Source: Paenibacillus assamensis DSM 18201 (GTDB lineage Bacteria > Bacillota > Bacilli > Paenibacillales > Paenibacillaceae). Taken from it: a stretch of 64,000 nt of DNA. Within the stretch, counting starts at the first letter, position 1. Each line of letters opens with the position of its first letter. The position numbers and the translations under genes are program-made. The notes beneath the pieces are model-generated. The model saw only the letters and a program-made list of their open reading frames with translations, was not told the origin of the DNA and made no database searches. Of this stretch, positions 1 through 8,383 are shown in pieces. Location: the NCBI RefSeq assembly GCF_000422445.1, contig NZ_AULU01000003.1, positions 372,001 to 436,000 of the forward strand, given 5' to 3'.

Positions 1-405
1 AGCGCTCAAATCATCCAGCACGATCCCCATTTGTCCAGATAAAAGTTCAAGCCGAGTACTCGGAGAGGCAATACACTTCACCATCTTCAGTCTAGATTGC
101 AGCAATTGTTTAGCAGCAGCATCCTTCTCCTCATTGATGCGCTTCGCCCAATCATCTACACTATCCTTCCATTCTTTCATCTCTGCCATATTCAGTGATT
201 TGGCCGCTTTATCGTTCGCTGACCCTTGTTCATGCTCATAACGTACCAAAAAATCATTTACACTAATCCGAATCTCTTGTCCCGCTTGGTCATATTGCTT
301 GAACAGTTCCCGAATTACCTCAGAGCCAACTTCTAAACTTTCTTTCTCCCGAGTTAACGCACGTTCCAGCCATTGCCCATCATTGTCCTCCAATACTATC
401 ACCAC
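1..405 (-). CDS. MuF-type phage head protein, second copy, N-terminal part (runs off the left edge)
   Basis: Reading leftward, an open frame of 135 codons continues past the window edge. Its product resembles the N-terminal region of the complete MuF protein at 1540-3255: both have an LERA helix near the start, a VNDF-R-Y segment, an EMKEWKDS / EIKEWKDS motif, and a C-x-SP-x-R-x-xLLSGQM / C-x-SPPNSR-x-xVLSGHM stretch. A MuF core cannot be seen because it would lie outside the window. The start is uncertain: the frame stays open back into the terminator at 443-468, and tandem GTG codons at 405 and 402 behind a weak GGGGA are the best candidates. It lacks the roughly 35-residue polar leader of the other copy. 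It may be a second MuF gene or a remnant of an old cassette. Confidence 0.6.
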   Translation of the reverse strand, partial: MVIVLEDNDGQWLERALTREKESLEVGSEVIRELFKQYDQAGQEIRISVNDFLVRYEHEQGSANDKAAKSLNMAEMKEWKDSVDDWAKRINEEKDAAAKQLLQSRLKMVKCIASPSTRLELLSGQMGIVLDDLSA

Positions 406-435
406 CTGTCTGATTCCCCAGCTTATAAATGGACA

Positions 436-468
436 GCAAAAAGACACCTTCAATAGTAAGAAGGTGCC
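436..468 (-). terminator. Rho-independent terminator after the MuF/immunity genes
   Basis: A 9-bp stem (460-468 with 443-451, one G-U pair) with an 8-base loop is followed on the minus strand by a run of five T. It lies between the immunity-like gene and the partial second MuF gene, so the latter is probably not simply co-transcribed with the head genes. Confidence 0.7.
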
Positions 469-1052
469 TTAACGTTCAGCCACAGTGACTGCCATTTATG
501 TAATTCGTTCCACACTACGATAATTCTTCAGAGCCAAATCATTTGATGTTTGTTATATAGAAGTATAATCCTTATTCCTCTATGATTAGAAAGATCCTCA
601 CGGTTTAATACCGGACCCATTAAATAATCTTTCCCATGCTTCTGTTGCATTGTCGCCTAATTTGCCTGTAATACAGTAAACCTTTCCACTTTCCGAAACA
701 AATAGGACTAAAAATTACTATCAATTAACCCTACTGGAACTAGTTTTTCTTGATCATATTTTTCCTCGGCTTTAAAGTATCATACCTATCAAATCTGCAA
801 GTTGTATCTTTGGTTTCATCGTTTATAGTATCCTCTATCTCAAGGTTTTCAAATGCCATTCTGTAATTGATTATATGATGGGTTAATCAGAAATTTAATG
901 GTATATTTTATAATATTTTCTACTTGTATAATTGTATTTTAAGCAAAAGGCGACGGCTAAACAGAAACCACAGCACTGGAGGCTAGCTCACATTGGTATA
1001 TTTGATATTTAAAAGAATATAAAAAATAATGGATTACATAATCATTACTAGA
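469..1052. other. Gene-free stretch in the prophage
   Basis: About 580 bases, AT-rich, with no ORF of convincing length or ribosome site on either strand. No strong hairpin or repeat was recognised. It may be decayed phage sequence between two MuF cassettes. Confidence 0.4.
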
Positions 1053-1553
1053 TCACTTTTTAAGTGTTAATTTAAAGTCCTTATCATTAATAACTAGTTC
1101 ACTACCAATATTAACAAGTAAATCAGAATATCTCCCCTCTAATCTATATTTAAGTTCATTTATAAGAGGTGATATGCGCATATACAAATAAATCTCAATA
1201 ATTTTGTGACTATTAGGATCGAGAAACATTGTTACTTTAGCAATGTCGTTTGCCTTTCTATTAACCTGATTAACATTGTAGATAATCTTATTTTTTTCAT
1301 CGACTCTCTTTTTTTCCATTCCAAATAGACTACCTAAATTGATATAGTTGGGATTTCCTTTTCTAAATATTGAAACTAGATCAATTAACAATCCATCAAG
1401 AGGCTTTTCAAAGAAATTTTTTTGTAATTCGTCCCACTCATGATCGATAAAAGTAAACCAATTAGGGCTTACCGATGAAGTATCAATCATCCCAGGCTTT
1501 GATTCCTCGTATAAATCTCTTTTTAAGCCAACTTCATCATTATTTATAGACAT
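1053..1553 (-). CDS. Small unknown protein, candidate immunity protein of the MuF C-terminal domain
   Basis: A 166-residue soluble protein with no signal peptide or membrane segment; the family is not recognised. The start chosen is ATG at 1553, seven bases behind GGAGGG, rather than the upstream TTG. It overlaps the 3' end of the MuF gene by 14 bases, so translation is probably coupled. In temperate phages of Firmicutes, MuF proteins with variable C-terminal toxin domains are followed by a small immunity gene. Position and size fit that role, but this is inference from context. It is AT-richer than the structural genes, as expected of an exchanged toxin/immunity cassette. Confidence 0.55.
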   Translation of the reverse strand: MSINNDEVGLKRDLYEESKPGMIDTSSVSPNWFTFIDHEWDELQKNFFEKPLDGLLIDLVSIFRKGNPNYINLGSLFGMEKKRVDEKNKIIYNVNQVNRKANDIAKVTMFLDPNSHKIIEIYLYMRISPLINELKYRLEGRYSDLLVNIGSELVINDKDFKLTLKK

Positions 1554-3255
1554 TGTAAATCCCTCCAATTTGAACGGATATAACTTCCATTAACATATCA
1601 TTTACCCTAGCATACCCTTCTTCTCTGTAAATTCGCATTATTTCAGGATTATTCCTAAATGAGCTTTGAACGTTTTCAAAAATATCCCTTACATCATAAT
1701 ACGGGACATTCCAGCCGTTTGGTCCTCTCTTCATACTGAAGGTAACACCACTTGGAAGTGCCGCACGGATTTCCGATGCATCAAATGCAATCGCAGTTTC
1801 AAAGTCTTGCCAACTAAACATCCCATTTGTTGGATGGTTATGTGTTACAATAGCATCTTTAATTTGATCCTTATAAGACGAAAAATTAATTTTCGTAGGG
1901 TGGTTATCTGTAATTAAATTACTTAACACATTACCATTTCTATCAAATACAACACCATGCTCGAACTCCTCAGTTTTAATCATGTCTTCTAAATATTTTA
2001 TTGTAGATGGAGTAGCATCTATACCACCACTCCCGCCTACATATGGGTCTCCTTCGGAAACATTTCCCGTCCCCTCAATCCGGTCCTTCGGCTCATACGT
2101 CACTTCCCTCGACAGAGAAAGCCCACTCATACGCGATTCATACATGTCATTCTCAATTTCAACCGTAATCGACCGGCATCCTTCGTGAAGCGGAGGGAAG
2201 TTAACCCCTATTTTCGCATCAGACACTTCAAATAGTTGTCCATCCAGCTCACGACATTCAGCACTTGTACGCTTGTCCATCTTCGACACATACTTATAAT
2301 GCTTCACACCACTCGCTCGATACGCAAGGAGAGTCGCTTCACTATGAAAATAAGCAGACTCCGTATCAATGATACGTTCCACCTGCTTAAATGAAGCGCC
2401 CATGCGAGCGGCCAAATCTTTCACAACAGCCGAGCTACTCTTCCCCTGGATAAGCCCTTGCACCATCGTCTCTCGCAAATGATAATGCAGCTTGTTCATG
2501 TTAAATGTCAAGCGCTCTGGGAAGGTAGTCCCGTTCCACGGATTCGATAGCACTTTCGCTATCTCCTCCGCATCGAGACGGTCATCACGCATCTCTTTAT
2601 CACCGAACTGCTCTTCATTACGCTGCTTCGTATCGAATATTTTCTTAGCGTACACGTCCAACAGCAATGATTCAAATGCCCTTCCCATCTGCTGAGCGCC
2701 CGCTACATCCAGCTTGTCAAGTGCCATACGCATGTGCCCAGACAATACGTCAAACCGCGAGTTCGGAGGACTCGTACCGCATGTGATCCCTTTCAGCTTT
2801 GCCTGAAGGCGCTCACGCACACTAGGATCTGATTCTTTGTCAATGCGGTCCGCCTGCAAAGCAATACTGTCCTTCCATTCTTTTATCTCAGCAGTCTTCA
2901 GTTGCTTTACAGCTTGATCATACGGCAGAACCTGCCTTGCCCCTGCCATTTCATTAAATCCGTTAATTCTCTCAGCGCCTTTACTGCTCCCGCGAACCGC
3001 ATAGCGACCATAAAAATCGTTCACCATGCGACGAAGATGACGTGCGGTACGATCATACAGCTGCTTCAACTCGGCCTTTAATTTCGCTCCTGTTGCAGCA
3101 CTCTCTGCTTCAAGCTGTATCGCCCGCTCCAGCCGTTCCGCCTCACTCCTGCCTACCTGTTTGCCTTTCTGCTCTACTTGATCACTACTCCCACCTATAC
3201 CTGCATCTACATCTACATGCTCATCATCCTGCGCCAAGTGTTTCTCATCGTTCAT
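1540..3255 (-). CDS. MuF / SPP1 gp7-family head protein with an extra C-terminal HNHP domain (candidate polymorphic toxin)
   Basis: 571 residues. Residues 1-40 are a polar leader and 40-290 a helical region typical of phage minor head proteins. The MuF core is at about 290-365, with a TESAYFHSEA helix, DKRTSAEC, and the closing FPPLHEGCR motif with Cys360. Ordinary MuF proteins end near here. After a Gly-rich linker (about 400-415) follows a separate domain of about 155 residues with H472-N-H474-P and S481-W-Q-D484. This resembles the HxHP...SxxD metal site of JAB/MPN proteins, but the spacing is about one residue shorter than usual. The gene overlaps the portal gene by 11 bases and the immunity-like gene by 14. 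MuF proteins attach to the portal inside the head. The toxin role of the tail domain is inferred. Confidence 0.8.
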   Translation of the reverse strand: MNDEKHLAQDDEHVDVDAGIGGSSDQVEQKGKQVGRSEAERLERAIQLEAESAATGAKLKAELKQLYDRTARHLRRMVNDFYGRYAVRGSSKGAERINGFNEMAGARQVLPYDQAVKQLKTAEIKEWKDSIALQADRIDKESDPSVRERLQAKLKGITCGTSPPNSRFDVLSGHMRMALDKLDVAGAQQMGRAFESLLLDVYAKKIFDTKQRNEEQFGDKEMRDDRLDAEEIAKVLSNPWNGTTFPERLTFNMNKLHYHLRETMVQGLIQGKSSSAVVKDLAARMGASFKQVERIIDTESAYFHSEATLLAYRASGVKHYKYVSKMDKRTSAECRELDGQLFEVSDAKIGVNFPPLHEGCRSITVEIENDMYESRMSGLSLSREVTYEPKDRIEGTGNVSEGDPYVGGSGGIDATPSTIKYLEDMIKTEEFEHGVVFDRNGNVLSNLITDNHPTKINFSSYKDQIKDAIVTHNHPTNGMFSWQDFETAIAFDASEIRAALPSGVTFSMKRGPNGWNVPYYDVRDIFENVQSSFRNNPEIMRIYREEGYARVNDMLMEVISVQIGGIYNVYK

Positions 3256-4693
3256 CTTCTATGGCACCACCGCTCTGCGTGGCTCCCATTGCATCATCAA
3301 ACAAGCCTGAACCAAACTGCTCAACCGCTTCCTGCTGCTCCTGTTTGAGCTGTTCCATTTCTTCACCCACATCGCGTACCCAAGGATGGTTGGCAAGCCG
3401 TGTCCGCTTCGAGATGATGCCTTCCGAATTGCGAATGTTCGTAATGATATCCGTCTCATTGACGGGCAAATCCGCATTAAATAGGACGTTAAACTTCTCT
3501 TTCGTAAAGTCCCCCTTGCCAGCGACTTGAAAATAAACATCAAAAAACACCTTCATCTGCACGAAGGTGTCTTGTAGTTCAGCTGCTAACGCTGCACAAT
3601 CGATATCCAAATCCATATATCTAAAATTAATCGCCGTACCACTCGCACTACCGAGATTAGGGTCTTTCGTATCCACTGCGCTTGCGAAATCAAACATGTC
3701 ACGACGATTTTTGTCCAAGAACGCCATCACCGCATCGACATTAATATCCGCTTGCAGCTTATCTACACCTCCATCTCCATCCACTTTAATCGCAAGATGC
3801 TGATTCAGATCTTTTACGAACTCACTCAGGTCTGTACCGCCATAATTTTTAATAACATAAATAAATTTCGCGACATCTCGCAGCACATCCGCCGTTACAG
3901 ACGACTGCCAGTTGTAATCATTAATCAAGTCTTTAATAAAATATTGCAGCGGCAGTTCCTCTTCGTTATATTTCACCCAAGCAATTGGCACCGCATCGAA
4001 ATTGTAAGGCTGCCCATCGATATGAAAATGAGCCTCTTCACACACTCCTGAGTCATAATCAGCTACAAGATTCGTACCACCGTTGCCGTTATTTTTAAAC
4101 CGCTTTACACCGTTAACATCCCAATACTCCGCTCGCAGTACCGTCTTTTTCCTCGATCCATCATATACCATCTGCTCATAGAAGCGAATATAAGCCCCCA
4201 TTTTCGTTCGTTCTGCATCTGACCAAAGCGGGATCACTTCCGTAGATGGCAACCTCATAAACTTGAGCTTTCCTCCATCAAAATAAGGAGCTATAAAAGC
4301 GATTCCGCTCTTCACAGCTCCTTTACCTAATGACTTCATTTTGCGGCGCAGCTCATTGTCGAATAACTCATTTAACGCCCCGCTATATTGTCTATTTTTA
4401 CTGTCTACCGTAAACGGTTTGGATAATAAATAATTCGCCTTCTGATCAACGAGCTTCCTTAGAATAGGGTGCTCCATGCGCACATTCGATCGATTGCGAA
4501 CGTCGTTATATTTTCGCTGGACATCTGACCGATTCCGATAATATTGCTCCGCCTCGGCCATCATTTTGTATTGTTCGGAAGCTCGGAAGCTTTTAATCTC
4601 TTCTTCTACAATTTGCTCAAGCGTCATCGGGGCATTGCCCGCAATAATCTGCTCCATTTCATATAACTGATTATCTAACAACACTAGGTTCAC
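3245..4693 (-). CDS. Phage portal protein (SPP1 gp6 family)
   Basis: 482 residues, normal for SPP1 gp6-type portals. These form the dodecameric ring through which the terminase packages DNA and to which head and connector bind. Family-like segments include MEHPILRKLVDQKANYLLSK near the start, LPSTEVIPLW, and the C-terminal FNRDL-like FNADLPVNETDIITN followed by an acidic, Gln-rich tail. It sits in the conserved order small terminase, large terminase, portal, MuF, with one base between the terminase stop and this ATG, which has a GGTGAACC-type ribosome site. No sign of interruption. Confidence 0.9.
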   Translation of the reverse strand: MNLVLLDNQLYEMEQIIAGNAPMTLEQIVEEEIKSFRASEQYKMMAEAEQYYRNRSDVQRKYNDVRNRSNVRMEHPILRKLVDQKANYLLSKPFTVDSKNRQYSGALNELFDNELRRKMKSLGKGAVKSGIAFIAPYFDGGKLKFMRLPSTEVIPLWSDAERTKMGAYIRFYEQMVYDGSRKKTVLRAEYWDVNGVKRFKNNGNGGTNLVADYDSGVCEEAHFHIDGQPYNFDAVPIAWVKYNEEELPLQYFIKDLINDYNWQSSVTADVLRDVAKFIYVIKNYGGTDLSEFVKDLNQHLAIKVDGDGGVDKLQADINVDAVMAFLDKNRRDMFDFASAVDTKDPNLGSASGTAINFRYMDLDIDCAALAAELQDTFVQMKVFFDVYFQVAGKGDFTKEKFNVLFNADLPVNETDIITNIRNSEGIISKRTRLANHPWVRDVGEEMEQLKQEQQEAVEQFGSGLFDDAMGATQSGGAIEDER

Positions 4694-4694
4694 C

Positions 4695-5945
4695 TCACCT
4701 TAAAATGGTAATACTCGATCGATTCATCTCATCCTCTAGCGCGTATCTCACCGCATCAATGCTATGGTTGTCCTTATCAGGATAACCTGCCTTATATCCA
4801 CCACTGCCATCAGGCTTTAGCTCATATTGATAAAATTCCCGCTTCGTATTCGGACATCGAATAGGATCGATTACGATTTCCTCTAAATCTTGTAAAAATT
4901 TAATCCCATATGCCACGCTGTCTGGACCTTTTACCGCCCTCGTAATCCGAAGTCCATACCCTTTCAATTCATTGATCGTACGCGGCTCAGCTGAGTCCGC
5001 CGTCACCGATTGATTGAGCTTGTTCTCTTCTCGGATATGGTCCACCAGCTGTTTGTTAGACATTTGGGTTTGATGAACTTCATAGAAAATATAAAGCCGT
5101 CTACGCGTCTTATCATAGTGACAAACCGTATAATGCGAAGGATCATTTGCATATCCAAAGTCAAGTCCACGCTTCACGCGATCAAACCTACCAATTTCAT
5201 CAGCTGTAATCGTTCGAAACGTAATGTTTCTAAACACTTCTCCACCACTTCCAGTGACCGCTCCCATATATTCATGTTCGTATCGGTCCGGTTTCGTTGT
5301 CTTTAAGTGTTCCGCTTCAACTACAAATTGCTTCCCCAGCCAATGATCGGGTACAGACATATAGGTGCTGTGATGAATAAGTCGATCTTGACGTGTTTCA
5401 GTTAACTCTGCATTAAGCCAATGTCTCGTAGTTTGTGGTGGATTAAAGCTGTAAAAAACTACAAACTTCGCCCCCCCGCGCAGCAGCGACTGGTTAATCG
5501 AGCGAATTTCTTCCATCCCTGCAAATTCATCAACCTCTTCATACCAAACATATTTAAAATATCCTTTTGCGAGCTTCGTAGACTTCAACTTCGTAACGTA
5601 ATCCGCTCCGCGAAACCATATTTTCTGCCCTGTTGGTAAATACGTCAGCTCAAGCTTGGATTTGGGTATATCCCATAAATGGGACACTTGAAGTCGCTCT
5701 ATCGCCCACACAAACTGTTCAAACACCGATTCGCGCAGCGTTTGCTTCACTTTACGAATAGCCATCGCATTAGCTAGCGGGTCTTCCATCATCCCTTTAA
5801 TCGTCTCAATGCTCACGAAGGAGGACTTCGTTGATCCACGCCCACCTTTTAACCAATAATGCGTATGAATTTCTTGTTTGATATCGTGGTGTACACTGTA
5901 AAAATGAGGAGCAATCAGGCTGGACATCGTGACATGAGCCATCAT
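4695..5945 (-). CDS. Phage terminase large subunit (PBSX XtmB type)
   Basis: 416 residues. The N-terminal ATPase has a Walker A GGRGSTKS at 34-41 and a Walker B VWYEEVDE near 133-140. The C-terminal nuclease part has LDFGYANDPSH and DSAEPRT acidic motifs, and DNHSIDAVRYALED near the end. The protein drives DNA packaging into the prohead and cuts the concatemer. It overlaps the small-subunit gene by four bases (ATGA), which indicates coupling. The catalytic motifs look intact, so packaging function could be retained even if the element is defective elsewhere. Confidence 0.92.
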   Translation of the reverse strand: MMAHVTMSSLIAPHFYSVHHDIKQEIHTHYWLKGGRGSTKSSFVSIETIKGMMEDPLANAMAIRKVKQTLRESVFEQFVWAIERLQVSHLWDIPKSKLELTYLPTGQKIWFRGADYVTKLKSTKLAKGYFKYVWYEEVDEFAGMEEIRSINQSLLRGGAKFVVFYSFNPPQTTRHWLNAELTETRQDRLIHHSTYMSVPDHWLGKQFVVEAEHLKTTKPDRYEHEYMGAVTGSGGEVFRNITFRTITADEIGRFDRVKRGLDFGYANDPSHYTVCHYDKTRRRLYIFYEVHQTQMSNKQLVDHIREENKLNQSVTADSAEPRTINELKGYGLRITRAVKGPDSVAYGIKFLQDLEEIVIDPIRCPNTKREFYQYELKPDGSGGYKAGYPDKDNHSIDAVRYALEDEMNRSSITILR

Positions 5946-6544
5946 GGATTCCTCGGCATTTCAAGGTCATGCATAGCGTGATGGCAAGTTTCATCTGTTT
6001 CATCAGCCTCATGAGTTGCATCATGCAAAGTGTAAGGAGACTCATCTGAAAACGGGATATCGTCTACAATATGCACTGCACCTTGGACATCCACTTGGTG
6101 CTTGTCCACCCACATGCCGAATCGTTTCCCCAGCAGCTCCAACGCCTTAATTTTGTCAGCAAATCGAATCACCCGCTCTACCGCATTGCCTTCTGGTGTC
6201 GGAATCGTCTTCACCTTCACACTCGCAATGGCTGCCGTGTCATCTGCTGATACATCAGGTTGCAGTGTCGCATCCTCTAGATTAATAACGTTCGGTGCAT
6301 TTACAAATGCAATACGAGCCAGCTCGCGAATAATTCGCTCCTGATTCACACCAATTCGTCTTGAATGCTCGGCCATTTTGTCGTCTATGTACGCACGCAC
6401 TTTTGCATGCTTCATCAATCTGCACGCTTGTTGCTCAGCCGTATTCGCACTATAACCCGCCCTGATTGCAGCCTGCGTGGCATTGAGGTCAATCAGGTAC
6501 TCATCTGCAAATCGTTGTTGTTTGGCCGTCAATGCCATACTCAT
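5942..6544 (-). CDS. Phage terminase small subunit (PBSX XtmA type)
   Basis: 200 residues. The N-terminal LTAKQQRFADEYLIDLN followed by ATQAAIRAGYS and ACRLMKHAKVRAYI is the characteristic DNA-binding region of the terminase_2 family, which recognises the packaging site and hands DNA to the large subunit. ATG at 6544 follows AGGAGG by five bases; ATG at 6538 is an alternative. A longer frame upstream has no ribosome site. The His/Asp-rich C-terminus (about 180-200) is probably the large-subunit interaction tail. Confidence 0.9.
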   Translation of the reverse strand: MSMALTAKQQRFADEYLIDLNATQAAIRAGYSANTAEQQACRLMKHAKVRAYIDDKMAEHSRRIGVNQERIIRELARIAFVNAPNVINLEDATLQPDVSADDTAAIASVKVKTIPTPEGNAVERVIRFADKIKALELLGKRFGMWVDKHQVDVQGAVHIVDDIPFSDESPYTLHDATHEADETDETCHHAMHDLEMPRNP

Positions 6545-6686
6545 GCCCCCCTCCTGCACTAGGATCATTAACCTCTCGATAAACCGTCCACACTACTATC
6601 CTATAGCGTGTGCTGCCAATTCACCTGCAACAATTCTGCAAGCTATCTGCAAAGTTTCTGCAATCGATACCATCAAAAAGACTCCA

Positions 6687-7130
6687 TCAACAAGCTGCTT
6701 CTTCTGTAAAAACTTCCAGTCTCAACGCATAAGCGAGCTGCTTCATTGCCTTCGACTTCGCATAATAATAGGAACGCTCCGACATATGCATGTCTACATA
6801 TACATGGATATCGGTCACACCATCATCGCCAAGATATCTCATTTCGATGATTCTACGATGCATATCTGTTAACTGACTAACTGCCTTGATCACTTGATCG
6901 TATTCGTGCTGCAACCGCTCTTCTCTGTCCACGTTATACGTAGCGAGCATCGCCGTTTGGTCACTTTTCACATTCGTATTGCTGCGCGGCGTATCACTGT
7001 ATACCGCTGTCACTCTAGCTTCACGGCGAATACATCCAAACTTTTTATATAATCTGGCCGACTCTAATCTTTCCTCTACTTTTCTCGATGTTCTGCGTGC
7101 ATGAAGCTTTAGATCCTCACCTGTCCCCAT
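6687..7130 (-). CDS. ArpU-family phage transcriptional regulator (sigma-70 region-4-like)
   Basis: 147 residues. The C-terminal half (HRRIIEMRYLGDDGVTDIHVYVDMHMSERSYYYAKSKAMKQLA, split here by features) is a sigma region-4-like helix-turn-helix with the MSERSYYYAK recognition helix found in ArpU-type late regulators of packaging and lysis genes. In PBSX a comparable sigma-like gene stands just before xtmA. ATG at 7130 follows AGGGGG. It is the first leftward gene from the operator region and probably switches on the terminase-head operon. A 140-base gap separates it from the small terminase. Confidence 0.75.
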   Translation of the reverse strand: MGTGEDLKLHARRTSRKVEERLESARLYKKFGCIRREARVTAVYSDTPRSNTNVKSDQTAMLATYNVDREERLQHEYDQVIKAVSQLTDMHRRIIEMRYLGDDGVTDIHVYVDMHMSERSYYYAKSKAMKQLAYALRLEVFTEEAAC

Positions 7131-7160
7131 AGTAGCTGCCCCCTATTCGCTCTTACATAA

Positions 7161-7268
7161 AATTCGCATACGCATAATAAAATTATTCGTTGGCGCATAT
7201 TTAGAATATACAACCAATTATGCGCGAGCGCAATACTATCTCTCAAAAATAATTGCGTACACGCAATT
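7161..7268. promoter_or_regulatory. Array of four operator-like palindromes in the divergent prophage control region
   Basis: Related 18-20-bp imperfect palindromes lie at 7161-7178, 7181-7200, 7216-7235 and 7251-7268. The last, AATTGCGTACACGCAATT, is perfect. All are built on a AATT(G/C)CG.. half site. They overlap both divergent promoters and are the probable binding sites of the adjacent Xre repressor. Confidence 0.65.
7217..7246 (-). promoter_or_regulatory. Leftward promoter for ArpU and the packaging genes
   Basis: On the minus strand TTGAGA (7246-7241) and CATAAT (7222-7217) are separated by 18 bases, each one base off the sigma-A consensus. The third operator palindrome covers the -10 element, so the repressor should silence it. 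Confidence 0.5.
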
Positions 7269-7281
7269 ACTCGTATATAAT
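7253..7281 (+). promoter_or_regulatory. Rightward promoter of the repressor gene
   Basis: A perfect TATAAT at 7276-7281 is preceded, with 17 bases between, by a poor -35 (TTGCGT, 7253-7258). The perfect operator at 7251-7268 covers the -35 and spacer, which suggests autoregulation. Confidence 0.5.
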
Positions 7282-7319
7282 TGAATTATGTGTTCGAACA
7301 GCGAAATGAGGTGAATGAA

Positions 7320-7721
7320 GTGTCGATGAAACACGATCATTTTGGCGATATTTTAAAGCATCTACGGAAAGATTCTGGATTTAAGACACAAAAACAGTTG
7401 TCAGATTCCTCTGGTATTTCACAGACAACACTTTCAAGAATCGAAGCCGGTATCCAAAAACCGATGCCTGGCACGTTAAAAATGCTAGCGAAATATTTGC
7501 AAACTTGCACATACGAACAGTTAATGGAAAAAGCAGGGTATTTTGAGGGAGATCTATCTTCTGAGCATACAAATAGTCATCACATGCCTACCACAATCGC
7601 AGAGCACATGCATGAGCCCTATACGATAGCAGCTCATCATGAAGGTGAAGATTGGACGGAAGAAGAGCTTGAGGAGATTGAGAGATTTAAGCAATTTGTA
7701 AAATCAAAGCGCAAACAATAG
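7320..7721 (+). CDS. Xre-family phage repressor (ImmR/Xre-like)
   Basis: 133 residues from GTG 7320 (behind GAGG); ATG 7326 is the alternative, and the upstream TTG frame lacks a ribosome site. Residues about 7-62 form an Xre helix-turn-helix (LKHLRKDSGFKTQKQLSD, SGISQTTLSRIEAG). The C-terminal part ends in an acidic and then basic stretch as in phage ImmR/Xre proteins. It is divergent from the ArpU gene and its likely operators lie immediately upstream. The ImmA-like gene follows after 10 bases, giving the repressor/anti-repressor-protease pair seen in PBSX and ICEBs1. Confidence 0.85.
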   Translation: MSMKHDHFGDILKHLRKDSGFKTQKQLSDSSGISQTTLSRIEAGIQKPMPGTLKMLAKYLQTCTYEQLMEKAGYFEGDLSSEHTNSHHMPTTIAEHMHEPYTIAAHHEGEDWTEEELEEIERFKQFVKSKRKQ

Positions 7722-7731
7722 GAGTGACGCC

Positions 7732-8193
7732 ATGAGCTATGAGCAATTGCTTAAAGAGGCAGCACAACAAAAGGTAGATACTTATGAAATGCCGATGACA
7801 TCAAGAAATAAAGGATTTTATTCGGACAAAGTAATCTGGATCAATAAGCATATTTCTACGAATATTGAGAAAGCTTGCATTCTCGCGGAGGAGCTTGGTC
7901 ATTACTATACCTCCTCTGGGGATATAACCAATCAAAGTGTACTGTGCAATCGCAAGCAGGAGAAGCGCGCACGCAATTGGGGCTATAACAGACTGATTTC
8001 GTTAGATATAATTGTTGATGCCCATAAGCACGGTATCCGCAATCGATATGAGCTTGCTAACTATATCGGGGTCACTGAGGATTTCCTTGACTCTACTCTC
8101 CTTCATTTTCAAGAAAAGTACGGCTCATCCGTAACAGTAGGAAAATATACGATCTGTTTCGAGCCATTAGGTGTACTCGAATGGTTTGAATAG
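7732..8193 (+). CDS. ImmA/IrrE (XkdA-like) metallopeptidase-fold protein
   Basis: 153 residues, ATG 7732 after AGGAG. The segment ILAEELGHYYTSSGD is the ImmA zinc-site helix. In this copy the first His of the HExxH signature is Ala (AEELGH), a variant I believe is common in XkdA-type prophage proteins. ImmA proteins relieve repression by cleaving the ImmR/Xre repressor encoded beside them. The C-terminal helical region (NRYELANYIGVTEDFLDSTL) resembles those homologues. It is probably co-transcribed with the repressor. Whether the missing His abolishes cleavage cannot be told here. Confidence 0.8.
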   Translation: MSYEQLLKEAAQQKVDTYEMPMTSRNKGFYSDKVIWINKHISTNIEKACILAEELGHYYTSSGDITNQSVLCNRKQEKRARNWGYNRLISLDIIVDAHKHGIRNRYELANYIGVTEDFLDSTLLHFQEKYGSSVTVGKYTICFEPLGVLEWFE

Positions 8194-8283
8194 CAATATG
8201 TGAGCAGGATTTTCTGCAAATATGTTACTGCTTGCTAGAAGTTAGTTGATTCAATGTCCACGCCGCTATTAAGCCCAGAAAAA

Positions 8284-8323
8284 ACAAACGACCGCTTCCC
8301 ATTAGCATATCGGGAAGCAGTCG
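8284..8323 (-). terminator. Terminator of hemD (possibly shared with the prophage immunity operon)
   Basis: An 11-bp stem (GACCGCTTCCC with GGGAAGCAGTC, one mismatch; 8290-8300 and 8313-8323) is followed on the minus strand by a T-rich tail. It lies between two convergent transcription units and may serve both. Confidence 0.7.
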
Positions 8324-8383
8324 CAACTTATCAACCTATTGGCCGTTCTTTTATAATCATTATGAATGATAATATGGCACCAT

